Notes: a model not told the origin generated them from the letters alone. DNA of 32,519 nucleotides from Alphaproteobacteria bacterium UBA6187 (GCA_002422795.1 DITJ01000008.1:1-32519); one strand, 5' to 3'. Positions 15,618 through 23,594 are shown, numbered from the stretch's first letter. Made by a program: numbers and translations.

Positions 15618-16469
15618 ATGGAAGTAAAACACGTGATAATCGATGATGTAACCAGGGCGGCGGCCTTTGTTGCAATGTATTTCGTGTTATTCCTCCTGGC
15701 GAAATGGTTCAAAGACCTGCTTTCCCCTTATAAAATTAATGATGAACTTACAAAAACAGATAATCTTGCCATTGCCCTCACTATGAGCGGTTATTATTTA
15801 GGTACTGCCGCAATATTTGTTGGCGCGCTGTTTGGCCCAACGCAAGGAATGCAGGCAGATTTACTGGCAGTTGGCGGTTATTCACTACTTGGGCTTGCGC
15901 TGCTTAATGCCTCGCGCTGGTTTAATGATAAAGTAATCCTTCGGAAATTTTGCGATACACATCAATTGGTAGCAGAGCGTAACGTTGGCGTTGGTGCTGT
16001 ACAATTTGGCGTTTATGTTGCAACTGGCCTAATAGCTGCTGGCGCGGTTTCAGGGCAGGGCGGTGGCGTTATCAGCAGCCTGGTATTCTTTGTGCTGGGG
16101 CAGATATCATTATTTATATTCACGCTTATTTATGAAAAATTTTCTCCTTATGACATCCACGAAGAATTAGAAAAGAAAAATATTGCCTGCGGTGTTGCTT
16201 TTGGCGGTCACCTGATAGCACTTTCCATTGTGGTAATGAACGCGACATCTGGTGATTTTCAGGATTGGAAAACAGATTTAACCATGTTTGGTGCTGCTAA
16301 TATTATTGCCTTTATCTTCTTGCCTTTCATACGTGTGGTTATGGATAGGCTGGTTGTGCGCGGCTCATCACTTGGCCGTGAAATTAAGGAAGATAGGAAC
16401 ATTGGCGCGGGCTTTTTAGAGGCTACCATCGCCATCAGTTTTGCGATAATTCTAACCAGGTTGATTTAG
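15618..16469 (+). CDS. tandem DUF350 (YjfL-like) integral membrane protein
   Basis: This 283-aa protein has about eight helices. The two halves are related: LSPYKINDELTKTDNLAIAL in the first repeats as FSPYDIHEELEKKNIACGVA in the second, each followed by a Gly/Ala-rich helix. E. coli YjfL (about 132 aa) carries one such unit, so this is a duplicated or fused form. DUF350 proteins co-occur with PspA-like and spermidine synthase-like genes; their biochemical role is not established. GAGGAAAT lies upstream of ATG 15618. The next gene starts one base after its stop. Confidence 0.85.
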   Translation: MEVKHVIIDDVTRAAAFVAMYFVLFLLAKWFKDLLSPYKINDELTKTDNLAIALTMSGYYLGTAAIFVGALFGPTQGMQADLLAVGGYSLLGLALLNASRWFNDKVILRKFCDTHQLVAERNVGVGAVQFGVYVATGLIAAGAVSGQGGGVISSLVFFVLGQISLFIFTLIYEKFSPYDIHEELEKKNIACGVAFGGHLIALSIVVMNATSGDFQDWKTDLTMFGAANIIAFIFLPFIRVVMDRLVVRGSSLGREIKEDRNIGAGFLEATIAISFAIILTRLI

Positions 16470-16470
16470 C

Positions 16471-17139
16471 GTGGCATATAAATTATCAGAGCGTCTCCAG
16501 CAGGATAAACCAGTAAGAAATCCCATATCAGCAGATATTGATATGGATAAGGTAAGAAACGTTTTTATGTTTTTTGGCCTTTTTGCACTCATTACAGCCT
16601 GGTTTTTCAGCTTGGAATCTAAAACTATCTTTAAAGACTCAGTGCGCCCTACAATCGTAGCAGAAGATGGAGTGCAGGCAGAGCAAGAGGATGAAGAAAA
16701 ATATATTTCCGCTCTTGGCCCACTGGTCGTAAATAAGTATAAAGAAGTATATAGCATATCTATATATTCTAATTTACCTGTAAATTCATGGGCATTCATA
16801 GAAGGTGAAGTCTTAGATGCTGAGAAAGATTACCTGTTTTCATTCGGGCAGGAATTATGGCATGAAACCGGTTATGATGAAGGAAAATGGGAAGAGGCTG
16901 AAAATAGTTATACTATGAAAATTACCTTTCCTACACCTGGAAAATATTACCTTAATTTTAAAACACAAGGTAGCTCTAACCCTGAGAAGATTAACGTAAA
17001 AATCAGTAAGAATTACGGTAGTAGCATTCCGCACATGGCCTTTGGGATTATATGCTTGCTAATTGGTTTAGTTATTAATGAAGTGCAAAATAAAACATTA
17101 TCAAGAATCGCACAAAGCATGAATAAGGATAGCGACTAA
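16471..17139 (+). CDS. unknown bitopic membrane protein with extracytoplasmic beta domain
   Basis: This 222-aa protein, with GTG start one base after the DUF350 stop, has membrane helices at about residues 32-48 (VFMFFGLFALITAWFF) and 188-207 (MAFGIICLLIGLVINEV). They flank a ~135-residue domain with alternating strands (YKEVYSISIYSNLPVNSWAFI, YYLNFKTQGSSNPEKINVKI) that looks like an immunoglobulin-like or jelly-roll fold. I do not recognise the family. Position and tight spacing place it in the DUF350-spermidine synthase unit, probably as a surface sensor or scaffold, which is inference. Confidence 0.7.
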   Translation: MAYKLSERLQQDKPVRNPISADIDMDKVRNVFMFFGLFALITAWFFSLESKTIFKDSVRPTIVAEDGVQAEQEDEEKYISALGPLVVNKYKEVYSISIYSNLPVNSWAFIEGEVLDAEKDYLFSFGQELWHETGYDEGKWEEAENSYTMKITFPTPGKYYLNFKTQGSSNPEKINVKISKNYGSSIPHMAFGIICLLIGLVINEVQNKTLSRIAQSMNKDSD

Positions 17140-17373
17140 ATGAATGCAACAACAAAAATCATCCTGATTATTTCCGCCATCTTGGGTTGCATATATATTT
17201 CATTATTATCTGCCGCTGCAAACGGCTATGGATATATGGGGCATAATGGTTATCATGGCGGCCCATCATTCTGGTATTTTGGCGGCCCAAGCACTTATAG
17301 CCAGCCCAGCAACCGCAGTGGCAGTGTTAACGGAACCAAGCGTATTGGCGGTGGCCCTGGAAGTGGTAAGTAA
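17140..17373 (+). CDS. 77-aa membrane-anchored Gly/Tyr/His-rich protein
   Basis: The ATG follows the previous stop directly (TAAATG). An N-terminal helix, TTKIILIISAILGCIYISLL, is a signal anchor or signal peptide. The rest (YGYMGHNGYHGGPSFWYFGG, then a Ser/Gly tail) is low complexity. The histidines could bind metal. No family recognised. It lies between the unknown bitopic protein and the spermidine synthase, separated from the latter by a 122-bp repeat. Confidence 0.65.
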   Translation: MNATTKIILIISAILGCIYISLLSAAANGYGYMGHNGYHGGPSFWYFGGPSTYSQPSNRSGSVNGTKRIGGGPGSGK

Positions 17374-17402
17374 TGATTAACCAGCACCTGAAGTATAATT
17401 GC

Positions 17403-17524
17403 CCCTCACCCTAACCCTCTCCCAGCGGGAGCGGGGATTCACTGGTGCCGTGCTCCCATTCTAGGTTTGAGGCAAGGTATCCGTATAAGTTCCCTCTCCC
17501 ACTGGGAGAGGGTTAGGGTGAGGG
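17403..17524. repeat. 122-bp element with perfect 21-bp inverted ends
   Basis: CCCTCACCCTAACCCTCTCC(C) at 17403-17423 is exactly complementary to 17504-17524. The ends resemble the CCCTCACCCTAACCC repeats common between genes of many proteobacteria. Internal smaller GGGAGAGGG hairpins are present. It extends an apparent open frame 5' of the spermidine synthase gene but is not part of the protein. Confidence 0.85.
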
Positions 17525-17553
17525 TCGAAACATTAAATATAAATGCAATCATC

Positions 17554-19080
17554 ATGGATAATACCAAAAAATACTCGGTTACACTCATATTCGCTGCCTT
17601 CATTTCCGGCCTTTGCTCAATCATATATGAATTATTAATCGCCACTACTGCCTCATATTTCCTTGGCGATAGCGTAAAATTTTTCTCCCTCACCATTGGC
17701 ATCTATATGGCATCAATGGGTGTTGGTACATTCATTTCCAAATATATAGAGCGTGACATACTCACGCGCTTTGTGCAGATAGAGCTTGTTTTGGCGCTAC
17801 TTGGCGGCATTAGCATTCCGGCACTTTATTTTGCCTATTCCTTTGCAGAAGCGTTATTCATCCCGGTTTATTTATTTTTTACTATAAGCATCGGTCTTCT
17901 TATCGGCCTTGAAATTCCGTTCCTTACCAGATTAATGGAGCAATATTATAATCTGAAAGTTAATATTGCCAACATACTATCTTTCGATTATTTCGGTGCG
18001 CTTATTGCCACAATATCCTTTCCTTTTTTCTTGCTCCCGGTTTTTGGGATTTATCAATCATCATTGATTTTCGGCTTCATTAACCTTTCAATAGGCTTTG
18101 CAATTATATGGGTGTTTAGCAAGGATATTGGCGGAAAAGTTCCTCAATTAAAAAATCTTACTGCACTGCTTGCAATATTCCTGGCTGGCATGATTTTCTT
18201 ATCCAGCCAGTTTCTTGAGCACTGGGATAAAAGCCTTTATGAGGACAGGATAATATATAGCGATCAATCCAAATACCAGCGGATTATCCTCACAAAAGAC
18301 CGTGATGATGTAAGGTTATATCTGGATGGAAATTTACAATTCTCATCAGTTGATGAATATCGCTACCACGAAAGCCTTGTGCATATTCCTATCGCAATCA
18401 GCCACCAGCCGATAAAGCGCGTGCTGCTGCTTGGCGCGGGCGATGGCATGGCTGCGCGTGAATTGCTGAAATACCCGGATATACAAGAAATTATTGTGGT
18501 TGATTTAGATGAGCATATGGTGCGCCTTGGTAAAACCAATCCACATTTAACTAAAATGAATGGCAATAGTCTTGCGTCCAACAAAGTGAAAGTAGTTATC
18601 GGGGATGCGTTTGGCTATCTGGATAAAAACCAGGATAAATTTGATTTCATTATTGCAGATTTACCAGACCCTAATAATAATGGCCTTGCGCGCCTATATA
18701 GCAAGCAGTTTTACCAGAAAGTGAAGCATAATTTAAATAATGGAGGGATTTTTGTAACCCAGGCCACCAGCCCATATTTCGCCCCAAAAGCTTATTGGAG
18801 CATCGCTAAAACTGTGCAGGCTGCCGGTTTTGGTAATATCTACCCGTATCATGCCAATGTGCCATCTTTCGGTGAATGGGGTTTTGTGCTGGCAAGTGAT
18901 GCTAAATTAAACATGACAAACCCGAAAATTAATATAGAAACCAGGTATCTTGATAAAAATAATTTCTATAATTTCTTTGCATTCGATAAGGATACAATTG
19001 CAAAAGATGTGGAAATAAACCTAATGGATAGGCCAATCCTGCTGGATTATTACCTGCGTGGTTGGGAGTATTATCGCTAA
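17554..19080 (+). CDS. speE: membrane-fused spermidine synthase-like aminopropyltransferase
   Basis: This 508-aa protein couples about seven N-terminal membrane helices (residues ~8-225) with a cytoplasmic Rossmann aminopropyltransferase domain. The synthase part has LYLDGNLQFSSVDEYRYHES, the nucleotide-binding GAGDG at 294-298, EIIVVDLDEHMV for decarboxylated AdoMet binding and the catalytic-loop DLPDPNN. Soluble SpeE is about 290 aa; the long membrane form is a known variant of the PspA/DUF350 neighbourhood. The first Met after the repeat (17554) is used, since upstream residues would come from repeat DNA. Together with the decarboxylase at 11799 it provides a complete aminopropyl-transfer pair. 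The amine acceptor is unproven. Confidence 0.9.
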   Translation: MDNTKKYSVTLIFAAFISGLCSIIYELLIATTASYFLGDSVKFFSLTIGIYMASMGVGTFISKYIERDILTRFVQIELVLALLGGISIPALYFAYSFAEALFIPVYLFFTISIGLLIGLEIPFLTRLMEQYYNLKVNIANILSFDYFGALIATISFPFFLLPVFGIYQSSLIFGFINLSIGFAIIWVFSKDIGGKVPQLKNLTALLAIFLAGMIFLSSQFLEHWDKSLYEDRIIYSDQSKYQRIILTKDRDDVRLYLDGNLQFSSVDEYRYHESLVHIPIAISHQPIKRVLLLGAGDGMAARELLKYPDIQEIIVVDLDEHMVRLGKTNPHLTKMNGNSLASNKVKVVIGDAFGYLDKNQDKFDFIIADLPDPNNNGLARLYSKQFYQKVKHNLNNGGIFVTQATSPYFAPKAYWSIAKTVQAAGFGNIYPYHANVPSFGEWGFVLASDAKLNMTNPKINIETRYLDKNNFYNFFAFDKDTIAKDVEINLMDRPILLDYYLRGWEYYR

Positions 19081-19245
19081 AAATTAAGCCCAACAGGGGT
19101 TCAGATTACTATGTTGTAATCTTTCCGGTTTATTGTAGCCACTTCATATCCAGAAGGTGCCGATAACAAGTCATTACCTATAGGTTATGCCGATATTTTG
19201 TCCTGCTAAAGCCTATACATAATGTTATTTTTAGTGATTTCCCTA

Positions 19246-19866
19246 TTAGAAAATATTGCCAATAACAGCTATTAATAAAGCCTTAAATGCAGTAAAAATT
19301 AAAAAGCAGGAAGTGATGCCAAATAATATTCCAGCGGTCATCATTGCTCCATCGCGTTCCATCAAGCCTATTGCAATAAACGCTATTGCAAATCCAGGAA
19401 GTAAATTACCAAAGGGAATAGGCAGTGATAAAACTATACCTAGCAATAAAAATGCAACTCCAACCAAACGTTCGGTAAGATGAAGGCTTATTAAAAACAT
19501 TCGTGGGTAAAAAATACGCTCAATTTTACGGATGTAAGGCAATACCGTAATCAGGAAATTGGTGAACTTTCTGCGGGAAAAGGTATAATTGATAATTCTG
19601 TTGGGAAGCCATAACGTATTTCTACCAATTGTCATTTGTATGGCGAGTATTATAATAGGTATGCCGGTTAAGGCTGAGTAAGCAAGTACATTTGGAATAG
19701 GAAGGCAATTAGGTAATGCAAGCACTAAAATTGCAAGGCAGAATGATTTCTCACCAAGCAATTCCAGTATTTCAAGCACGCTTATATTGCCATCACCTTC
19801 TGCATTTGCAATAACCCCGGCAATAATTTCAGAAGTGCGCTTGTGAGGCTTGTTTCGTTTTTTCAT
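19246..19866 (-). CDS. exoD: ExoD-family membrane protein
   Basis: This 206-aa protein has about four or five helices and the ExoD signature: a cytoplasmic GDGNISVLEILELLGEKSF then LAILVLALPNCLPIPN, IPFGNLLPGFAIAFIAIGLMERDG. In rhizobia exoD affects exopolysaccharide production and alkali tolerance; the molecular function is not known. It faces the spermidine synthase convergently across 165 bp, which hold no gene. There is no other exopolysaccharide gene nearby. Confidence 0.9.
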   Translation of the reverse strand: MKKRNKPHKRTSEIIAGVIANAEGDGNISVLEILELLGEKSFCLAILVLALPNCLPIPNVLAYSALTGIPIIILAIQMTIGRNTLWLPNRIINYTFSRRKFTNFLITVLPYIRKIERIFYPRMFLISLHLTERLVGVAFLLLGIVLSLPIPFGNLLPGFAIAFIAIGLMERDGAMMTAGILFGITSCFLIFTAFKALLIAVIGNIF

Positions 19867-20073
19867 AAGAAATTATCAAGTTACTTTGTTTTTTCTATGT
19901 TCAGTTAACAATGGTTTTATATTTTTATTCAAGATATAAAATCCAATAAAAATTGCAAACTGCAATTAAAGTGTTGTTATTAAGATGTGATGCTTGAGTT
20001 TAAGCTGCAATAATACCCTCAAAATATAGCTGAGGCAAACCAAGATTTTTGGCTCTGTTGAGATTTTGAGTTT

Positions 20074-20261
20074 TGTCATCCCGGAAGCCGGTTTTCTCCA
20101 AAAATCTTCTTTAGATTTTTGGCAAGAAAAGCGAGTTATCCGGGATCCATATCCCAGAGTCCTTTATAATTACAAATGGCTCTGGGATATGGATCCCGGG
20201 TATTAAAAGAAAACTAAGACTCTAAGTGCGAGCCTAAGGTTTTCTAAATCCCGGGATGACA
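20074..20261. repeat. 188-bp palindromic element, copy B
   Basis: It is the same element as 15389-15574, with TGTCATCCCGG and CCGGGATGACA ends and the same nested stems. Differences include GGAAGCC for GGAAGCT, TCTTCTTTAG for TCTACTTCAG, and altered but compensated bases in the CATATCCCAG / CTGGGATATG stem. Paired changes in a stem suggest that secondary structure is conserved. Confidence 0.85.
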
Positions 20262-20313
20262 ATATTACAAAATCTCAACAGAACCTAGTACATTACATTG
20301 CGGCAATATTACT

Positions 20314-20390
20314 AAGACCTCTGCATAACGGTATTTTTTGGTGATTTCGTCGTCACGTCCGTCCTCAAATCCTCATTATGCAGAGGTCTT
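20314..20390. repeat. 77-bp MITE-like element with 15-bp inverted ends
   Basis: AAGACCTCTGCATAA at 20314-20328 is exactly complementary to 20376-20390, with a 47-bp unique core. GACCTCTGCA-type ends recall IS5/IS1031-group insertion sequences, so this may be a non-autonomous derivative. No transposase is present in the window. Confidence 0.65.
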
Positions 20391-20596
20391 TTACCGAGGA
20401 TTTTTCTTTGGATTCTAATGGAAGCAACAAAATCTTCAGTTAAGCACACAGCCGAAACTGAAGCTTTTACATGCACTGGAAGTCACGTTTGCGTAATGAA
20501 ATTGTATATTAATATACTCTTTATAAAATATCTGCATTTTCTTGTTGAAAGAAGCAACTAACCACGCTATAGGAGTGCCTGTTATTTCTTCTATAT

Positions 20597-20672
20597 GCCG
20601 CAATAGCTCAATTGGTAGAGCAACTGATTTGTAATCAGTAGGTTCCGAGTTCGATTCTTGGTTGCGGCACCA
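20597..20672 (+). tRNA. tRNA-Thr(UGU)
   Basis: The acceptor stem GCCGCAA pairs with TTGCGGC, followed by discriminator A and an encoded CCA (20670-20672). The D arm TAGCTCAATTGGTAGAGCA, the anticodon arm ACTGATTTGTAATCAGT (anticodon TGT) and the T arm with GTTCGATTC are all present. The 3' 51 bases are the attachment site of the integrated element, which leaves the tRNA intact. Confidence 0.96.
20622..20672. other. attL: 51-bp direct repeat within tRNA-Thr
   Basis: This segment from the anticodon arm to the CCA end is identical to 30639-30689. It marks the left boundary of a 10,017-bp integrated element whose integrase gene lies beside the other copy. Confidence 0.95.
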
Positions 20673-20719
20673 TATTTTTCAATAGCTTAACTGCACTTTA
20701 TACTCTCTCATTTTATCTG

Positions 20720-20742
20720 GGCTAGCGTTTAGGCTAGCGTTT
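20720..20742. promoter_or_regulatory. candidate integrase/excisionase arm sites, left end
   Basis: Two direct copies of GGCTAGCGTTT start at 20720 and 20732 (12-bp period), about 50 bp inside attL. The same GGCTAGCG core occurs at the right end (30463-30503), as expected of arm-type binding sites. Confidence 0.65.
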
Positions 20743-20835
20743 TAAGATTCTCAGTGCTTTTTTTCAAGAATTGTTATATCGCCACTATTTCAAATTATAC
20801 CTAATGGCGTCAAGCTAGGTGGGCAACCACCCCAT

Positions 20836-21183
20836 TTAAGAATGAATCTCAGATAAATTCTTTATGTGCTCAAGGAATGCCTTCAACAAGGGTAAATCCT
20901 GATCAAGTGATATAGCTACCAATTCTTTAATCAGGTCTGATTTTTCTCTATTTCTTCTGGTTGGTAGAGGTAAATCAAATAAATCAGGTAATGATATTTT
21001 TAACACTTCTGCAATCCTGGCGGCTGTTTCTATTCGTGTGCTGCTAATGCCACGCTCAATATTAGAAACCGTATCTTCTGTACGGTCTATTTTTTCAGCA
21101 AGCTCTGCTTGTGTTAGCCCACATTCCTTTCGGAAAAACTGAACCCTTAACCCAAATTCTTTACGTATATCTGTTTGTTTCAT
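20836..21183 (-). CDS. XRE-family transcriptional repressor
   Basis: This 115-aa protein has an N-terminal Cro/C1-type helix-turn-helix (GLRVQFFRKECGLTQAELAE, then VSNIERGISS) and a helical C-terminal tail that may dimerise. It is the first gene inside attL and divergent from the Sel1-TolA cargo gene. GGAG lies nine bases before its ATG. An inverted repeat GGCAATT...AATTGCC (21187-21193 and 21212-21218) just upstream could be its own operator. It probably maintains the integrated state or controls the cargo. Confidence 0.88.
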   Translation of the reverse strand: MKQTDIRKEFGLRVQFFRKECGLTQAELAEKIDRTEDTVSNIERGISSTRIETAARIAEVLKISLPDLFDLPLPTRRNREKSDLIKELVAISLDQDLPLLKAFLEHIKNLSEIHS

Positions 21184-21328
21184 GGGGGCAATTCTCCTTT
21201 TTTATCTGGAAAATTGCCACCTATTCATAATCAGTATTTATTGCTTTAATTATATTATTTCCGTAGTATAAATGCGGATTAATGAGTAATTATCACTTTG
21301 AACACAATAATAATACGGCTATAGCAGC

Positions 21329-22300
21329 ATGAAGTACCTATTAAGAATTCTAATTACAGTACTATTTTTAGTTACTAATAACGCACACGCGCTTGAAAGT
21401 ACCCCTCTCAAGCGAGAAAAGAATGATATTGATATAGATATAGATAAAGTTATTATATTGGCAAAGAAAGGGGAGGTAGCCGCACAAACCGCTCTTGGTG
21501 CCATGTATTATTCAGGCATAAGAGGTATGCCAAAGGATAGTGAAAAAGCTTATGAGTGGCTTTCTAAGGCTGCGGCACAAAATAGTTCGGGTGCCCAACT
21601 TATGCTTGGATATATGTATTATGAAGGTAATGGCATACCAGAAGATCACTCCAAGGCCTTTAAATGGTTTATGAAAGCCGCTACACAGAACGATATCGAT
21701 GCACAGTATCAGGTGGGGTTATTATATTATGAAGGCGATGGCGTGCCACAAAACTATTCAGAAGCTTATCTCTGGCTAAATTTAGCAGCAGTAGGTGGCA
21801 ATCCAAAAATTATTGAGGCACGTAATATAGTTGCTAATAAAATGACTCCTAACCAACTTTTTATAGCCCAGCAGTTCGCATCCATGCAACATATGAGCAA
21901 TAATATTATAAAGGATGTTACTAAGAAGCCCGCCAATAAAGAAAAGCTAAAGCAAGTGGACGGTCAAATTCACGATTCTCCTTTATCTATTAACGAGAAA
22001 GACTCAATACGCCAGCAATTTATGAAGAATTGGAAAATTCCATTTGGATCAAGTGATAGACAAAATTCTGTGGTTACAATTAGTGTAAAATTACAGCCAG
22101 ACGGCACGGTTAGTAAAAGTGAAATTGTTAATCAAGCGCGATATAATGAAGATAAAGAATTTCATAAATTAGCGGATAGCGCTTTGCTTGCCGTAAATAA
22201 AAGTAGCCCACTTCTAGGATTGCCAGCAAATAAATATGATATCAAAGGTGGCTGGAAAGAATTAGAAATTAATTTTGATCCGCGAGAAATGGTTAATTAA
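21329..22300 (+). CDS. exported Sel1-repeat protein with TolA/TonB-like C-terminal domain
   Basis: This 323-aa protein has a signal peptide (MKYLLRILITVLFLVTNNAHA), then three to four Sel1/TPR-like repeats at about residues 35-170 (GAMYYSGIRGMPKDSEKAYE; LGYMYYEGNGIPEDHSKAFK; VGLLYYEGDGVPQNYSEAYL), and a C-terminal domain (about 225-323). The latter has VTISVKLQPDGTVSKSEIVN and LADSALLAVNKSSPL and ends INFDPREM, closely resembling the periplasmic TolA C-terminal domain of alphaproteobacteria. No membrane anchor remains after cleavage. It is the only plus-strand cargo in the left half of the mobile element. It may interact with the host Tol system, TolA-dependent phages or colicin-like agents. 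That role is inference; the domains are fairly clear. Confidence 0.8.
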   Translation: MKYLLRILITVLFLVTNNAHALESTPLKREKNDIDIDIDKVIILAKKGEVAAQTALGAMYYSGIRGMPKDSEKAYEWLSKAAAQNSSGAQLMLGYMYYEGNGIPEDHSKAFKWFMKAATQNDIDAQYQVGLLYYEGDGVPQNYSEAYLWLNLAAVGGNPKIIEARNIVANKMTPNQLFIAQQFASMQHMSNNIIKDVTKKPANKEKLKQVDGQIHDSPLSINEKDSIRQQFMKNWKIPFGSSDRQNSVVTISVKLQPDGTVSKSEIVNQARYNEDKEFHKLADSALLAVNKSSPLLGLPANKYDIKGGWKELEINFDPREMVN

Positions 22301-23123
22301 ACTCAAAATAGAATTCTTCCACTATATTTTTACAAGTATCCAGAAAAATATCTTTAGTAGCACCTTCAAGGCGAGCCTTAGCTTTTTCCATCATCTGCTT
22401 GGAAGGTATGTAATCCTCAAGATCAATTTCATCTATGGCAGGAATATTAGGTAATAACGGTTTTATACCGGGGCAGTCTTTAACAAGATTTATTGAAAGT
22501 AACTGGTTCTGAATAGCATTATTAAAGAAGCCAATAGAGGTTCTTAACATATAATAATTACTTGTTATTATATGCTTCATGTCTATCTTTATAATGTCAT
22601 TTATTATTTCACATATTGCGGTGCAGGCTATGTAATATTTTATATGCCGGATTGCTGATTTATATAGGTTGCTTATAAATTTTGCATCTTTATCATTGCC
22701 GTTATTAAAGTATAAGGGATTGAATATATTGGCAACATGGGGCATACAGCCATACTTACTAAGCTGCATGCTTTTTGTATCAATCAAATTTTTCCATTCA
22801 TTTTCACAGCCATCAGCAAGCCAGCGCAATTGGCATAAGCTTATTTTTGATAATATCAAATTAAGATCATATCCGGCATTAAGTATGCTTAAATCAGCCA
22901 TATGACTAAGCTGGGGGATAAAATCCTCAATTTGTTTCCATTTATTAAATTCAGGGTGTTCTTCTGGTCTGCCATCAAGGCTATTATAAGCGTTTTGCAC
23001 TTCGGAATCCGTATAAATTCGTGGTAGGCATAAACTGTACTGTATGGCATCAGTTAAGATAATTGCTGCTACCTCGCGCCCGATTAATTTTTTACTCATA
23101 AGGGCTTTTACTTTAGCTGTCAT
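22293..23123 (-). CDS. unknown 276-aa element protein
   Basis: I recognise no family. The protein is mostly helical and contains scattered cysteines (GYDLNLILSKISLCQLRWLADGCENEW; YYIACTAICEIINDII) and a proline-bounded acidic stretch (IPAIDEIDLEDYIPSK). It has no signal peptide and no clear membrane segment. It is the last gene of the minus-strand alpA-primase operon, 15 bp after the DUF5681 gene, and its 3' end overlaps the convergent cargo gene by 8 bp. AGGAAAT lies before the ATG. Confidence 0.7.
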   Translation of the reverse strand: MTAKVKALMSKKLIGREVAAIILTDAIQYSLCLPRIYTDSEVQNAYNSLDGRPEEHPEFNKWKQIEDFIPQLSHMADLSILNAGYDLNLILSKISLCQLRWLADGCENEWKNLIDTKSMQLSKYGCMPHVANIFNPLYFNNGNDKDAKFISNLYKSAIRHIKYYIACTAICEIINDIIKIDMKHIITSNYYMLRTSIGFFNNAIQNQLLSINLVKDCPGIKPLLPNIPAIDEIDLEDYIPSKQMMEKAKARLEGATKDIFLDTCKNIVEEFYFEFN

Positions 23124-23138
23124 AATTCATTTCCTTTT

Positions 23139-23594
23139 TTAATTTCTGGATTTTATCAGTGATTCCAGGTGTTCAAGTTTTTGTTGCAATTGCAATGTTT
23201 CTATATTGTGCCGCAAGTGTTCAATCATTGTAGTGATTGCCTGGCCTTCGCTCGGTGTTATTTCGCCACTGGCAACGGCATTGATAATACTGCCAACCAC
23301 CGCAACTATATCATCAAGCTTATTAATTTCAGGAATTGTAAGGGTTACGGGGCTATCTTTCCGAGCGGGCAGTATTCGCTCCATAACCAGCCGGATTGCT
23401 GCACTATCCCCCTCCTTGGCAAGCTCAATAACTTTTCTGGTAATGGCCTCCGCCTCTCCATCAAGTAGCTCTTGTATAGCCAGGGTAGTTTTATTTCGTG
23501 CGCCTTTTGGCTTGCCTCCTGGATTGCCGCTATTTCCTTTATGAAAAGTGCCGTTATTATTACGCACCTGTATTTCACCTGTATTTTCAGGCAT
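23139..23594 (-). CDS. DUF5681 phage/element protein
   Basis: This 151-aa protein begins with the DUF5681 signature: GTFHKGNSGNPGGKPKGARN then KTTLAIQELLDGEAEAITRK and KEGDSAAIRLVMERILPARK. A C-terminal helix (LQLQQKLEHLESLIKS) may form a coiled coil. DUF5681 genes occur in prophages and integrative elements, often near packaging genes; the function is unknown. It overlaps the preceding Cys-rich gene by 8 bp, within the operon. Confidence 0.85.
   Translation of the reverse strand: MPENTGEIQVRNNNGTFHKGNSGNPGGKPKGARNKTTLAIQELLDGEAEAITRKVIELAKEGDSAAIRLVMERILPARKDSPVTLTIPEINKLDDIVAVVGSIINAVASGEITPSEGQAITTMIEHLRHNIETLQLQQKLEHLESLIKSRN

Larger units (their letters stand above)
19867..20596. other. 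730-bp non-coding region with two repeat elements
   Basis: No gene is visible. It holds palindromic element copy B (20074-20261) and a 77-bp MITE-like element (20314-20390). The final 200 bases before the tRNA contain its promoter, which I could not define. AT-rich at both ends. Confidence 0.65.

Noticed and set aside
17467..17553. In-frame 5' extension of the spermidine synthase gene
   Set aside because: The extra 29 residues are encoded by the 122-bp inverted repeat element and low-complexity sequence; the family normally begins at the first membrane helix, right after ATG 17554.
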